Shown here: in pieces, positions 36,447 to 48,511 of the stretch
Position numbering within the stretch: position 1 is the stretch's first letter
Layout: each line of letters starts with the position of its first letter
DNA from: Perkinsus olseni
Taxonomy: Eukaryota; Perkinsozoa; Perkinsida; Perkinsidae
Assembly: GCA_013115135.1 (NCBI GenBank)
Contig: JABANP010000009.1
Coordinates: 62,001 to 126,000 of the forward strand
Length of the DNA: 64,000 bases
Direction: 5' to 3'
The notes under the pieces: generated by a model
Database searches by the model: none
Seen by the model: only the letters and a program-made list of their open reading frames with translations
Told to the model about the DNA's origin: nothing
Position numbers and translations under genes: made by a program

Positions 36447-37429
36447 CTAAACATCGGCTGGTCGCCGCTGAAACTTATAAATGTAAAGCAGCTCTCCTCG
36501 GACTTGTCGTTCGCCGACACACTCTCCCGAGCAGTCGAGGTCCTCAAACAGACGGCAAACTTCATCCGGCCGATTCTGCTTCTCCAGAAGGAAGTACAGC
36601 ACTGGCTGCCTCGTCCCCTCCACACGCTGCAGCAGACGAGCGAAGACGGGCACCTGAGGACCATTCCCATTCTGAGTGCACAGGAAGCCCCGCGGCCTAC
36701 CATTCGGTCTATCACTTCCCGGCCTCGGTCGCCGCCCGCCCAGCTCGCCTCGATCCCCGTAGACTGGCATTCCTCGGGCGGCGATGGTACCTGCAGGACT
36801 CCCGTGTCACTGCCGTAGGGGCTGACGGAGCACTGACGTATGGCGGGTTGCAGATAATGATGTCGGGTCGGTACCGCAGCCAGTGAAGGCTCTGATTGAA
36901 GTCCCCCAGAACGACGTGTATCTGACCAAACGGAGGAGAAGAGACAGCCGCGAAGGCGATCCGGAGCGACCTTAGCTTCCACACCGACAGCCTTCGCCGT
37001 TTTCTCCGTGGCCTCGCATGCCCGTGGATTCACGTCAAGCGCTAACGAGTGGGCCGGTACTCCCACCAGAGTCCAGTGCCCGGACCAAGTAGGCCGACAG
37101 AACCTGCCACGGGCTCAGTACTGAGTCTCTGAAGATAATCGCGAAGTGAGCTCACCCCGCTGCCGGGCCCAACTTCTAGAATGCACGCCGCCGAGCCGCT
37201 GCCAATCGCCTCGCCCTTCTCCACCTCATCATGCAAAACGTCAAGGAACAGATAACTGCCAAGCAGAACCACTCGGGGACGGCCTCTGCCGAAGGAAGGG
37301 CTCGCTGCTTACGTATCGTCACTGGGCGGGTAGAAGGTGACCCCGCTCTCGGGGTCGCTGTCTCCAACTTCGAACAGCTCCGGTGAGTTGGGGGAGTACA
37401 CCTTCCTCGTCGGGAAAGGGTGCAGGCAT
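36447..37429 (-). CDS. HEMK2/N6AMT1-type release-factor methyltransferase
   Basis: S-adenosylmethionine-dependent methyltransferase of the eRF1 glutamine type (Mtq2/N6AMT1). Motifs in order: FYPPSDDTYLFLDVL (family VYEPAEDTF region), CILEVGPGSGV (motif I), ALDVNPRACEATEKTA, DIIICNPPYVPSPPEE (motif IV NPPY, across a 47-nt intron) and GIEASWAGGDRGREVIDRM. It ends FQRRPADV at 36447. Six introns of about 36-60 nt fit in phase. Two +1 slips are needed: about 37398-37403, after the proposed N-terminus MPAPFPDEE, and 37042-37046, before ALDVNP. The start at 37429 is the nearest ATG and is tentative. It is the minus-strand neighbour upstream of dynein. Confidence 0.88.
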
Positions 37430-37624
37430 GTACTGAGGAAGCTGAGGAACTATCCGTCGAACAAGATCCAGCCAGAAACACATTCCCGCAAAGCAGGGAG
37501 GGGTTAGAACACGACACTCAGCATGAGGCACAGCATCCTTCGCAAGCACATCCTTCGAGTGGTAACAACAATGATCATGAATCTGACGTCACATTCGTGA
37601 CGTTTTACTCGGCATCGGCCGCGT

Positions 37625-39268
37625 CTAGGTGTCCCTCCGCCTACTGCTGCCGTTCCGTCCCAGGATGTCGACCTCGAAGATTCCCACCGCCACCGGCGGC
37701 AGTCCGGACTCCGCCATGTCCATGGTGGACAGCATGTACCTGGCGTCCCGCATGGAACCTCCCACCCTTTCGAACTATCTACCTCTGAGCTGGCCCGAAG
37801 CAGAGCATGAGTCGGTAGGGCTCCTCGTCACTACCCAGCCCGGAGCTGGCCACCTCTGCGCTGGGGATGGTGGCCTCGATAGTGTACAGGCGCCAATTGG
37901 AGTGCACTCCCGACCTCGATTCGGGATGGCTCGCGGAACCTACGGAAGTCAGTGGCCCGACAGGCCAGCAGCAGAGGCTCACTGGCTGTGATTCGCCCCT
38001 CCAAGCTCAACCCTCCGTCGGTGGCGACCAGCTTGGGGCCCTGCATGCAGTACTGAGGCGTACAGGAGGTGTTGGCTGGGTCACTCACATCCCCATAGAG
38101 CTCCTCATCACAGGCCAGCAGCTGGTCGAGTTTGTCGGCATCATAGCTCGGAGACTGCATTCCTCTGAAAGCGACACGCCGTCCTGTGCCGCGCCACCAG
38201 CGAGGGCCTACTCCAAAACCGCGGCTGATTCCCGCGGCTTCCCTGCCGGCGGACGATGAAGCTGAACAAGGCCGGAGTCAAGCAACTGGTGGAGTGGAGA
38301 AGGCTTTACCAGCAGCACGGCTCGCCAGCACTCGGCATTGCGAGCGTTCCAAATGTGGACCACCAGCTCAATGCTCTCCTTGCCGCTCACAGCCACCCGC
38401 TGGATATCCGCAGAAATGCTGTTGATGTCCGGATTCGGCCTGACTGCGAATGGCCAGCATCAACCTAAGATACCCCCTACCCGCGACGGCCCATTCCAGT
38501 AGAGAGCTTCATGAGCCCCTCGATCTCCTGGCCGGGCGCAGGCGGGAACAGATGCACCGTGCTGCCATGGACAAGGACGTGCCATAACACAGGACTCCCC
38601 GCGAGTGTCCACTCACTCTTCGCTAATGTAAGGCTTATCGCACGGCCGGAATGCAGCCCTGTCCTCTCCGACCGACGCTGCGACAGTCTCGCAAAGCAGA
38701 GGGCCCAGCTGGAGACGGATTCAATAAGATGGCTGCTGACTCGGGGACGGCAGAACTACCCTTTCCCGGTCCGCGTCCAGCTTCCCGCCAACGCCAGATT
38801 GCTGCAGTGCCTCCTCGGAAAGACAGCAGGGCTGGACCTCCTGTACAGCTTCGTTCTGCCCAGTATCTAGTGCAGGGGGATAACGGGGGACGCCAAGGAG
38901 GGTCCTCCCTTACAAACGTCCCAGACGGTATTGGGGACGGCCCAGTAGACCGGATTGCGCTTGAGCGACGCTCGGCAGAGGGAGGAGCAGCTGTCCAGAC
39001 TCCAGTCGCATTTGGACGTGTACTTCATTGGCAGCGCCTAACACCACCACCCGTGAGTGCACGGTGGCAGACACCAGGCTACTACCGGCGTGGACTGCAG
39101 GGCATCACTACACTGCGTCTGAGAGTTGCAGGAACTGCAAAACTCCATCAGGATGCCGTAACTACAGCAGGGCCACCGAGTGACGACGATGACACAATCG
39201 AGTGATGAACGATCCCCATTGAAGCACGCCTCATCGTCACAACAACAGAAAAGGAGCTTAACAAACAA
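37625..39268 (-). CDS. Unassigned cysteine-containing protein
   Basis: No family recognised. Minus-strand exons with protein-like sequence run from about 39.3 kb to the TAG at 37625-37627. A Cys-rich part near 39268-39038 has FCSSCNSQTQCSDALQS and CLPPCTHG. Then come CDWSLDSCSSLCRASLKR, a segment with SISADIQRVAVSGKESIEL, and SCTPQYCMQGPKLVATDGG followed by SLEGRITASEPLLLACRATD. The last exon reads GLPPVAVGIFEVDILGRNG. Paired cysteines suggest an extracellular or lumenal protein, but I could not define the start, a signal peptide or all introns. An N-terminal exon may lie at 39477-39746. Confidence 0.4.
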
Positions 39269-39780
39269 TTTAGACTACTCATCGCGTTGACTGCTGAAGG
39301 CTAGCGTTGAGAATCATGCGGCTGCCTCTCCTTCTTACCCCTCACTGCCCTCAATAGCTCGAGGCACGCATGCCCCGGACTGCGGTGATATATAACAGGT
39401 TGCCCTGCATGATCGTGATACGCAAGGCAGGTACCTACTACGCATCTTAGCTCGAAGCTTGCTGACCACAAAAGATTCACCTGGGGTCCAGGAATGTAGC
39501 AGCGGGGAAGGACCCATCATGGCCATCGGGGATAGACGACGGGCCGAATTCAGTCTCCGAGATGACGCTGGTCGTTCCGGCGACGTACAGGCTTTGCGTT
39601 GGCACCTCACAATAGGTATCTGATTGAGAAACGATGACAGTGGCCAGCCTCTGGAGACCTAGCTGGTAAGATTGACCGCAGATATTAGATGAGTATCGCC
39701 ATAAGGTGGTAAATCGGAGGCGACTGCACGATCTCCTAAATATCACGATATCCTACCCTATATATTCCTATATAAGTTTA

Positions 39781-41600
39781 TCAGTACCCTGGATACACAT
39801 ACACCGCTCCGAGCCCTCTTAGCACTACCACAAAAACTATCGATCTCTCTAACTCCGTCCGTCCTGTTGGCCCCAGTGCCTCCCAGGACCCGATAAAGCA
39901 GTCTGTTGGTCGAGCACCTGGACTCCATAACCTAGCAGCATAGGCACGTAGGAAAGGCACACCAAGGGCAGCCCAGCCCACCCGCTTATCTCCGCTAACA
40001 TCTGGGCCGCACACCATAGGGCAGAGCTTCTGTGGATGGGTAACACCACCCCTGCCAAGGAAGCCCAGCGAGGCAGCAGTGCTGCTCGGGTCGCCATCCT
40101 CCATTGGGGACAGCAGGCGAAGGGTCTCAGGGCTTGAGAGTGCCATTGATGCTAGGCCGGCCACCGAGAACGCCTGACCTTCACGGATGACCGAAGGGCA
40201 ACAGCATCAGCACGCCCCCTCACCCATCGAGCCCGAGCAATGGCGTCCTGAGTGATGCCAGCCAGGGTGGCCTGCCGTATCCGCGGGGCCATGCTAGCCA
40301 GATTGTGCATATCCAATGGACGTGGTAAGAAAGGTTCCCCTATTTCTGCTGTGAAGTTCTCGATCATAGTGAGGAGCTGGCGGGAAAGCGGCAAAATGGG
40401 CCAACACCGACGAAGCGCAGAGTACTACCTGGGCCTCCGTGACGTTGGCGTGGCAGTTCGCCTTGGCTTCAGGCAACTCTCTCGTGAGGGGAGCATCGGG
40501 GCTGCTGCTCAGTAGACGCTGCAGCAAGCTGCTACCTTCTGCCTGGATAGACCTCAGCCTCGACGAGGAGGGCAGAGCTGACGCAGTAGCCGCAAGGTGA
40601 TAAAGTGGGACGACCAATCTCATAGAGAGGGATCCGAAATCTGTTAAGGCGGCTCCCTCAGACCCTGCCCGCGCACAACATACTGACGTGAGACAGAGAC
40701 AATGCTCACATGCCAAGCTTGCATCCCATGAAGCCCTTGGGGAAGAACGGCAGAGGGAACACAGCCTCCTGCGATGACGAACTCCATCAAGCTCCCCTCC
40801 AGCCCACTACTACCTCCCCCTTTGCCGCCGCTATCGCCTCTGCATGATGCAGCGCTGTGTGCCCGATACTGCACACTCTCGCGGTACCTGCCGACCAAGC
40901 TCGACCGCCCAACCTCCCCTCGGTACGACCATCCGCTAGAGGCTTCAGCACTCCCTTATGGAACCTCTGCTCACACTCATCGATGCCGCCTGAAGACTCA
41001 ATAGTCGGCAGGGGCTCCCGCGATAGCTCCCTCACTCTGATACTTCCTGGGCCGAGGCATCCCAGCATCGGCCACAATGAAGTTCCACCACCTCACCCGT
41101 TCCCCGGATCAATAGTCAATTGGAGCACCTGGACCATGCGAGAGACCAGGTGCCCATCCCTGCCGTGCTACCAGGGAAGCAAACAGCTCGCAGCTGTTGT
41201 CGGCCAAGTCAATTACCACAGCTTCTGCGACACCATCACCGCACCGGATGAGCACACCCGGAGTGAAGTCCCTTCTATCAGATACCTGCGATGCCAACGC
41301 CCCTGGGAAGGCTGGCAGCCGTAGCAGTAGCGAGTGGTGGCTTCGTGCTTCTAGTACTACCCTGTAGCCGAGCGCATACCGGTCTTCATATGATCTCAAA
41401 GGAGCCCACTTTAGTCGCTTCTCTGAATACGGTAAGGTGCCTGCTTTTGGTAGCCGTCTACTACTACTGCCAATTCGAGCCCAAGCAGCTACTGAGCCCT
41501 CGAGGCCTCCCTCACGACCCTGCCCCAGTACCCTAAGAAGATTAATAGTGTCACCAAAGCAGTCCAAAAGAGCGCACATAAGGATCACCTTCCAAGCCAC
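39781..41600 (-). other. Unassigned minus-strand coding-like region
   Basis: Several minus-strand frames (39781-40164, 40152-40394, 40294-40716, 41109-41600) have plausible protein composition. Examples are SRQLLTMIENFTAEIGEPF, LCASSVLAHFAAFPP and AWKVILMCALLDCFGDTINL. They resemble helical-repeat exons, but no family motif or complete splice chain was established. One gene or two is unclear. Confidence 0.3.
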
Positions 41601-42879
41601 TTCAGCACCGCCCTCCCATTAGTCTGGTCACCGCAAGCCTGTATGCCCCGCCAGCAGCACTCCCCTACCTACTACCATCGGCTGTCAAAGCCCAAGGACA
41701 GGGCATGGCTCAGCGCGTGGCTGGTACGGGAGACAGTCGCACTAGGTCTCACTAGATCAAAGGTCTCTTCACTCCGGCTGCCCTCCGCTGATGCATTCGC
41801 GAATCTGAGCGCCCGGGGGCTGAGTAGAGCTTCAATGAAAACCCGGTTACACTAGCCACTCGATAGGATCCGCTCCGAGGTCCCGAGGCACCGTGCCTGG
41901 TTGTAGTTTAACTTGGAATGTGTGGGCACCTCACACGTGCAGCTAGGTCCCCCAGCTCTCGTCTGAATACACTACCAATATCAACCCCTCCGCCGTGTCC
42001 TTCAGAGCCTCCTGTATTCGCCCCAGCCGAATGTGGCAGAGTGCTCTGTTGCCTGGCACACAGGGACGGACCACCCTTCGCTATGCTCCGCTGCCAGCTG
42101 GTGCTCACTCAGCAGAGTTGCTCGTTCTTCCTTTGATGTGTCTGCAGTACTTTGCAAGAGTTGACTATACACCTCACAGCACTCGGCTATTCTGGTAGGC
42201 AATCGTCGAGGGAAGGCCACAAGGGCGCCCCCACTCTACCGTCCAGCCTTCCAGTACTCCCTGGCGAGGTCTCTGGATACTACTGGGGAACTCATGGCGT
42301 ACCTCAGGTTTTTTCGAGTTCAAAGGAAATTATAGTTTTCTGAGTCAGTAGGTCACGAGTGTCACTCCAGCAGCGACCCAATGCAGTCCCCTCCCTAACA
42401 CTGGTGTTCAGCGCATTACACAACGCGTTACGCCCTCAAATACCGTTTGTAATGCGTGAAGCGCGAAGTGAGTACACATCGCGTTTCTCGCGTGAATCTG
42501 TTTCACACGTTTTGCCGGTGAAACTCCAATAACCAATTCTTAAACTAAGAGTCGGGTCTGGGACCGCATTTAGCGCGTAAAAACCAATTCCAGCATCGAT
42601 TCTGAGTTTCAGACTTACTCCATTCAACGGGATTGTCACCGTCATCGAAAAATCACGACGATCCAGCCTGAGGCGCGAGCTGAATGCGCCGACAGAAGCG
42701 CGCGCCCCGGCTCGATCATGATGATGCTTCGACCTGCTAAGGACTAATTCCGAGGCTCCCGGTAGACTCTGGAACTGATTTCCACGCGTACAATATGGTT
42801 CCAGAACCAATTCTACTGAGTTTCGGAATTCAAAGAACGATGGCACGCAACAGCACATCGAGATGAGAAACGCGCACTG

Positions 42880-44374
42880 CTATGATGACGGAAGAGAATC
42901 AAGGGTCTCTAAAGCATCACGAAACACTCTAGCTGGGGCCTCCTCAAGCTGCCCAATTGACGACATCTTCTCCCTCAGCACACTGCCGAGGCTGCCACGA
43001 CCCGAGGCTTTTGCCACCCGCAGGACCACAGAGCAGCAGGCCTCTGCTGCGCCCTGAAGAAACACCTTCCTACCGTGAGGATCGCGACCGACCTTGCTAC
43101 CTCGTAAACTCGGATATGCTCATCGGTCATCATTGACCATACCTCGCGTACCAATGGCAGGCCATCAAGTCCACGCAACCCTGTGAAGTACCTGGAAAGG
43201 GGCTCACTGAAGTGTCCGAATGAATTCGATAAGTCTCACTCAGTCGCGTAATGCCCCGGCGCGCTGTGCCGAGGGGTCTGTCGGAGCATGCGGCCTAGGA
43301 AACTTTCGATCTGAGGGTAGTCCCCAGGGGGGAGTTGGCGGATGAACCAACCAAAGTGGGACCAGGGGTAGTAGGCGAAGCCGTGCTTCAGGGCCTGATC
43401 GGGGCGATCACCAGCCGCCGGGCGTATCCCCAGCAAGCTCACCACTGCTTCTATCAAGTTTAGCTCCACGGGGATGTCCCATTTCTCCACGGGCATAGTG
43501 TGCACAACTGATTCCCTGAAGCTCCAGGCGTCCCCGCCGGCCTTGGGGTGGGCGAGTAGGGTCAATCGGGTGACTGTCAAGGAGCTGGAGGAAGCGAAAC
43601 TGACGGTACGACCAGCTCGCTCCGAGCTGCATCCTACCAGGGGCGCTCCGGACTGGCTGATTTCCGTTGCAAGCTGCGACCAGGCATCAGAGCAATCGGG
43701 GAAAGTGAGAGCTGCTACAACAGCATAGCGGACCCTCATCGTAGCCACGGCAGTGACTAGGCCCCTACGACAATACCTAACACAAGGCACAGCGAGTTTG
43801 ACCATCGGTCGAACCAGTATCCTGAAGCCTCCCGAAGGGCTAGATTCTCCCAGCGGGAAACTAGACGCCCACAGCAGGGGCGCAGCACCACACGCAACCA
43901 TCGCCAAGACGATTCGCTGGGTGCGCGGAACGCTGTGTCCACACAGTGGCCATCATGGGCATGGTGCTCACCGGTGTAGAGGAACAAGAGCCTTCATTGA
44001 CAAGGCAAGGTGGCCTTCAGAGCACAGCAGGCCTTTGTCGGTCTCATCAACGCCTCCTATCAGGTAGTCGTTCACCACTGGTAGTATCACGAACTGAACC
44101 CAGGCGGCAACCATCAAGGCGCCAGAGTCAGCACTCCGTGTCCTCACCTCTTCAACCCCCTGTGGCCTGGCCAGCGCTTCCCACAACGTGTCCACCATCC
44201 ACTGCAGTCGGCCGTCATCTGATGCCGGTAGCATGACAAATTCTGACACCACTCCTTCCCCTCCTCCCAAACTATACTACTCAACCCTTCAGCGCTCCAG
44301 AGACCACCAATAGTAATAATAACGTGGACAACATCATGAGCATCGTCAACTGTACAGGCTAGCTTCATTACCAT
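42880..44374 (-). CDS. Unassigned helical protein
   Basis: No family recognised. Exons inferred include one from about 44270 (LQWMVDTLWEALARPQGVEE, LPVVNDYLIGGVDETDKG), another within 43907-43236 (ELNLIEAVVSLLGI, FAYYPWSHFGWFIRQLPPGD) and a following one with HFSEPLSRYFTGLRGLDG and REVWSMMTDEHIRVYEVAR. The last exon, GAAEACCSVVLRVAKASG..., ends SLPSS and TAG at 42880-42882. The pattern of amphipathic helices could be HEAT-like. Its first ATG (44374-44372) touches the kinase stop upstream, so the true start may be elsewhere. Confidence 0.4.
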
Positions 44375-46667
44375 TAAAACTGAAACATCCGCTGAGCCTG
44401 GGTCCCGAAGAAGCCAGCCGCCCTCGGTGGTGCAGGCCCGCGGTTCCTCGTTCCAATGCTCGGCAGGATGCTCTCTGCACTGGGCAGAACCGTCGGTGTG
44501 AAGTGGCCGATCGGAGGCGTGTGGCCGTCCTTCCCAGTGGCCCCGGGCCGGTACCGCGACATCCGTACGTACCGCTGCCCCCCGCTGTTACGGGCCCGCC
44601 AGCGAGACTGAGACCCTTGCTGCTGCTGCTGAGGGTGGTGGTGTGCTGGTGGGGGATGTGGGAAGCCGTAGACGCTAGGTGCATAGCCACGAGGCCCTAA
44701 CGGAAATGGTTAATTCGAAGAGCGACGACGAATAACGAGCAGTGACGATCGTTAGCCGCCCATAGCTGACCTCTGTGTGCCCCAGGCACTGGGAAGCCAC
44801 GATGACCTTCCATCGCTGCAGCGGGTGCGTCGTCACCATAGAAGCCAGTGAAGACTCCGCCTGCAGCAGCTCTGCCAGTTGCGCACGAGCGAACGGGCTT
44901 CTACCTCCACGGTGGGTGCCGCTCGCCGTCCCCTTACCGAAGGAAGGGCGTCTCTGTAGCGGCTCAGTCGGTGGGTACTGATGCTGGTATTGCTGTGGCT
45001 GGTGCTGCGGTTGGCGATGCTGATGCTGCGGTTGGTGATGCTGGTGCTGCGGCTGGTGCTGCTGGTGCTGCGGTTGGTGCTGCTGGTGCTGCTGGTGCTG
45101 CTGGTGCTGCTGGTGCTGCTGGTGCTGCTGGTGCTGCGGTTGGTGCTGCGGTTGGTGCTGCTGGTGCTGCGGTTGGTGCTGCTGGTGCTGCTGGTGCTGC
45201 GGCTGGTGATGCTGGTGCTGCGGTTGGTGATGCTGGTGCTGCGGCTGGTGATGCTGGTAGGGCTGTCTATGAGGCAGTGTGATATTAACAGTATGAGGGA
45301 AGCCCGAACGCTGCTGCGGAGGCGGGTGGGGTACCTGGCATGAGAGCCTAGCGGACGGGTCGTCAGAGCAGGGGAGTCTGACCCGTTCGACAGGGGGCCC
45401 GTGACTATTAGACGCCACTGGTAATACCGTAGAGGGCATTGATGCTATGGCAGTAGCAATCTGCCGCTGGAGCGCTGCGGTGTGGTCCGCAAAGAAAGGA
45501 TGGCTGAGGCACTGTCGAGCCGTCAACCTGCACAGCAGGGGCCTGCCCTCTCAAAGCCACACGGGCGGACAGACTCACCGTCTACTAGGGTCCCAGGCCA
45601 ATACTGCCAACATGAAATTCACCCCCTCCGTCCGACGCTGGCGGGACCAGGTCTGTCATGGCAGCACATGCGCACTGGGGGAAAGCGGTAGCCCTATCTG
45701 GGAGGCTAGACGACAGCCCTCAGGCCACACCTGCTCAGCTCCACTATACAGCGCCAAGAGACGGACTACACCCACTTCCGAGGTTGGCGTGCCGATGACC
45801 GTACAGATCTTGTAGATCTCATCGCTTTCGGAAGAGCCCGGGAAGAGCGGCCGACCTGATTGTTCTGTGCAAGCCTCTCTTCGACCTAAGATACTACCAG
45901 TATATAGTTCGGCCATAATGCCTCCTGCGGCCCAGAGGTCCACAGGCGAATTATAAGAAGGGTTCCTTAAGAGGACCTCCGGTGCCCGATACCTGATGGT
46001 CCGATGACGGCAGAGTCCAATTGGATCGGAAAGTACCATCTCGTCGAGACATAGTCTGTGAAGGGCGGTCGCGACCTGATCTCCCGAGCCAGTCCAAAGT
46101 CGGCCAACTTGAGGAGGTCTCTCGTCACCTGCCGCCACTACCACGGTTACTATCCCGTCAAGCCTCCACTGGCCCATTACCAGGAGGTTCTCCGGCTTGA
46201 GGTCCCGATGGAAGTAACCATGCTTGTGCATGAAGTCAAGGGCCATGATGGTCTGGTACATGTACAACCTAACCTGCAGCCTCAGGGAAGGCGTTCTCCT
46301 TGTTCTTCAATAGCTGGTAAAGATTCATCTCCAAGTACTCGAAGACCTGAGCCCTCCCCTCTAGGGCCCACTGGTGTCTCTAGCTCTACTACCAAGTGTA
46401 GCTCATCAGCCTCTCGGATGACCTCCCTCAACTTCACTATGTGAGGATGCGTCAACTTTCGCAACGATCTGACCTCCCTCAGAGCCATGCATTCGTCCCA
46501 GGAGTAGTACCTAAGGCCGTCCCTAGTGGTAGCAGTAGTGGGAACTAGGAGCACTTTTTCTTCATCTTTTTGATGGCCACGAGCTCCCCTGTCTGTTTGT
46601 TCTGGGCTCGTAACACGCTGCCATAGGTGCCATCACCCAACATCCTATGTACTTTATATCTGTTCAT
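44374..46667 (-). CDS. RCK-family kinase (MAK/ICK-like) with Gln/His repeat tail
   Basis: Ser/Thr kinase of the MAK/ICK/MOK group, which controls cilium length and intraflagellar transport in other eukaryotes. Exon 1 starts at ATG 46667: glycine loop GDGTYGSV at 11-18, VAIKK Lys33. Then [47 protein letters not shown], the activation-loop TDY motif in [39 protein letters not shown] and [12 protein letters not shown]. About ten introns of 43-60 nt fit. Frame breaks lie at 46268-46274 (+1), 45676-45686 (+2 or two +1) and 45620-45626 (+1). After the kinase domain comes a Gln/His/Pro repeat and a disordered tail to TAA at 44374-44376; the frame of that last exon is less sure. Confidence 0.88.
44985..45262 (-). 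repeat. CAG/CAC-rich repeat encoding Gln-His-Pro tract
   Basis: A 280-bp near-perfect run of CAC, CAG, CAT and CCG codons on the minus strand, encoding patterns such as [12 protein letters not shown] within the kinase tail. The opposite strand shows long Ala/Gly/Val and Leu/Val frames that are only its shadow. Such tracts are length-variable and tend to phase separate. Confidence 0.9.
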
Positions 46668-47211
46668 TATCCTTTACTATCATGTACATCAGTATAACAA
46701 CTGATACCACCCAGCAGTATCAGCCTCAAGGCTAGCGTGACCCGTCCATGCCCACTCTGTGTTGCCCATCTCACCCTGCCCTTTTAACTACTGCTGCTGC
46801 TGCTACTTCTACCATGACGACGATAGCCACTAGCGCTACTGGTGGCACTCAACTACAACCAGCCTACAAACACTACAACTATTGAGTACCATTTCATCCG
46901 TAAAACTTACCCACGACAGGCAGAAAACGATTCCATACGACCTTGCACGGTACCGAACTAATCAATCAAGTAGAATCCCACGTCCAATCCTTCCAGCCTT
47001 TACTAACGCAAGTCGTCTTTGCCACTCAAGACTATGCATCATTGAGGGTGGAGCTCAGCATACTAACTCATGATCGGCAATTGGTACTCCCGCGGGCCGC
47101 GGCCGACGGGGTCGATCCTGCGCAGAGCTAGTCGAAATCGATCGAGTGATCGATAAGTTGGTATGAAGCCGTGTGGCGCGGCCTAACTCAGTGGAGTCTC
47201 AGCCTTAAACC
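46668..47211. other. Divergent spacer between kinase and eL21
   Basis: No gene seen. It should hold both promoters. Just before the eL21 ATG, the sequence CTCAGTGGAGTCTCAG offers AG acceptors that could receive a trans-spliced leader, but no leader gene was found in the window. Confidence 0.4.
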
Positions 47212-47842
47212 ATGCCCCACTCCTTCGGTCTTAGAGCGCGTACCCGCGATAAGTTCTCCAAGGGCTTCAAGGAGAAGGGTCTTCCCAACCTTACCCGCTA
47301 CTTGACCCCCTTCAAGCGTGGTGACTTCGTTGACATCGTCGCCGATCCCTCCATCCAGAGGGGCATGCCCTTCCAGTTCTACCACGGTCGTACTGGTGTC
47401 GTCTTCAACGTCACTCAGAAGGCCGTCGGTGTTGAGGTAATAAACCGTTGAGGTTCTCTGGTCGAATTACTCGTTCCCCTTTCCCGTACTAGTTTACACT
47501 TGTCATTTTTCAGGTGACTAAGGTCGTCGGCAACCGTCAGCTCCGCAAGCGTCTTCATGTTCGCATCGAGCACGTCCGCAAGTCTCGTTGCAACGAGGCC
47601 TTCCTCAACCGCGTCAAGGCCAACGATGCCCTCAAGCATGACGCCAAGGTCAAGGGCGAGAAGGTCATCACCAAGCGTGAGACCCCCGGTCTTCCCAAGC
47701 CCGGCAAGATTGTGAAGGTCGGCCGCAGCGGTGAGACTAAGGTACTACTCCCTCCCTCTGTCCGTCGCTGCCATGATTTACCGCTTGCTTCGCGTAGGTC
47801 CACGTCTTGGAGGCTCTCCCCTATGTCGAGAACTACTTCTAA
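47212..47842 (+). CDS. RPL21: Ribosomal protein eL21 (60S subunit)
   Basis: Large-subunit protein eL21. Three exons: 47212-47436, 47514-47741 and 47798-47842. They are separated by GT-AG introns of 77 and 56 nt, both restarting with GT, and give 165 residues with no frame defect. The protein reads MPHSFGLRARTRDKFSKGFK, KRGDFVDIVADPSIQRGMPF, YHGRTGVVFNVTQKAVGVEV, VGNRQLRKRLHVRIEHVRKS and ends ALPYVENYF. All are family hallmarks (RTR, GKTG-like YHGRTG, RIEHV+ S). Codon use is strongly C-ending, as expected of a highly expressed gene. Confidence 0.97.
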
Positions 47843-48511
47843 GCTGCTGTTGCTTGATGAAATGGGCGCTGGTCTCTGGCCGAGGAACAACTGGCTGATA
47901 ATGTTTTGTTGAGTTCATTACATCAATTACACAACGGGGGTGGTCTTTACATCGAGGGAGGGCTACGGAGGAAGTTATCCACTTTCCCATGTTGCATAGC
48001 GGTCGCCTCTGATGTTGCTGATCACGCGGATAGCCTACGTTCTGTGGCACTGGGGGTGTTCAATAGACTGCCTCTCCTGGATTTCAGGACCGCTTCCAGG
48101 ATTCAATTTTTGGTGTAAAATACGACCCTGGGAGTGTTCTTGAAACGCAGGAGAGATCTATTGAATATGCGGACTATTTCCATATCGTAGCCATGGATGT
48201 ATTAGTCCCACTGCACGCATCAACCTTAGTGACAGACACAACCACTACAAAGGTGGGAAAGGTACAATAGGTAATGAACTTCGATATCAACTTACGGTGA
48301 GAAAGGATAAATACCGTAGTCGTCATCGAGAGGAACAACTGTGGAACAACTTTAGACTCGGCAAATGCGACGGTGATTGTGTAGCTGGTTATGACGGGTC
48401 GCAATAAAACAAACTTGACGGCTACGAGACTGTCGTGAACAATAGTATCATGCATAGAATAGCAGTGGCGGTGGAAGGTGCAGCTGCGGCGACGAGGAGG
48501 ATGGCTTGGAA
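47843..48511. other. Spacer downstream of eL21
   Basis: No supported gene or RNA. A minus-strand frame at 48174-48563 overlaps the end of the acidic protein gene and is not supported. Confidence 0.4.

Noticed and set aside
44372..44376. Overlapping stop/start (TAATG) between the kinase and the next gene as a translational coupling
   Set aside because: Coupling of that kind is not expected in a spliced nuclear gene set, and the downstream start is itself uncertain.
44848..45343. Ala/Gly/Val and Leu/Val-rich plus-strand frames
   Set aside because: They are antisense to the Gln/His repeat of the kinase.
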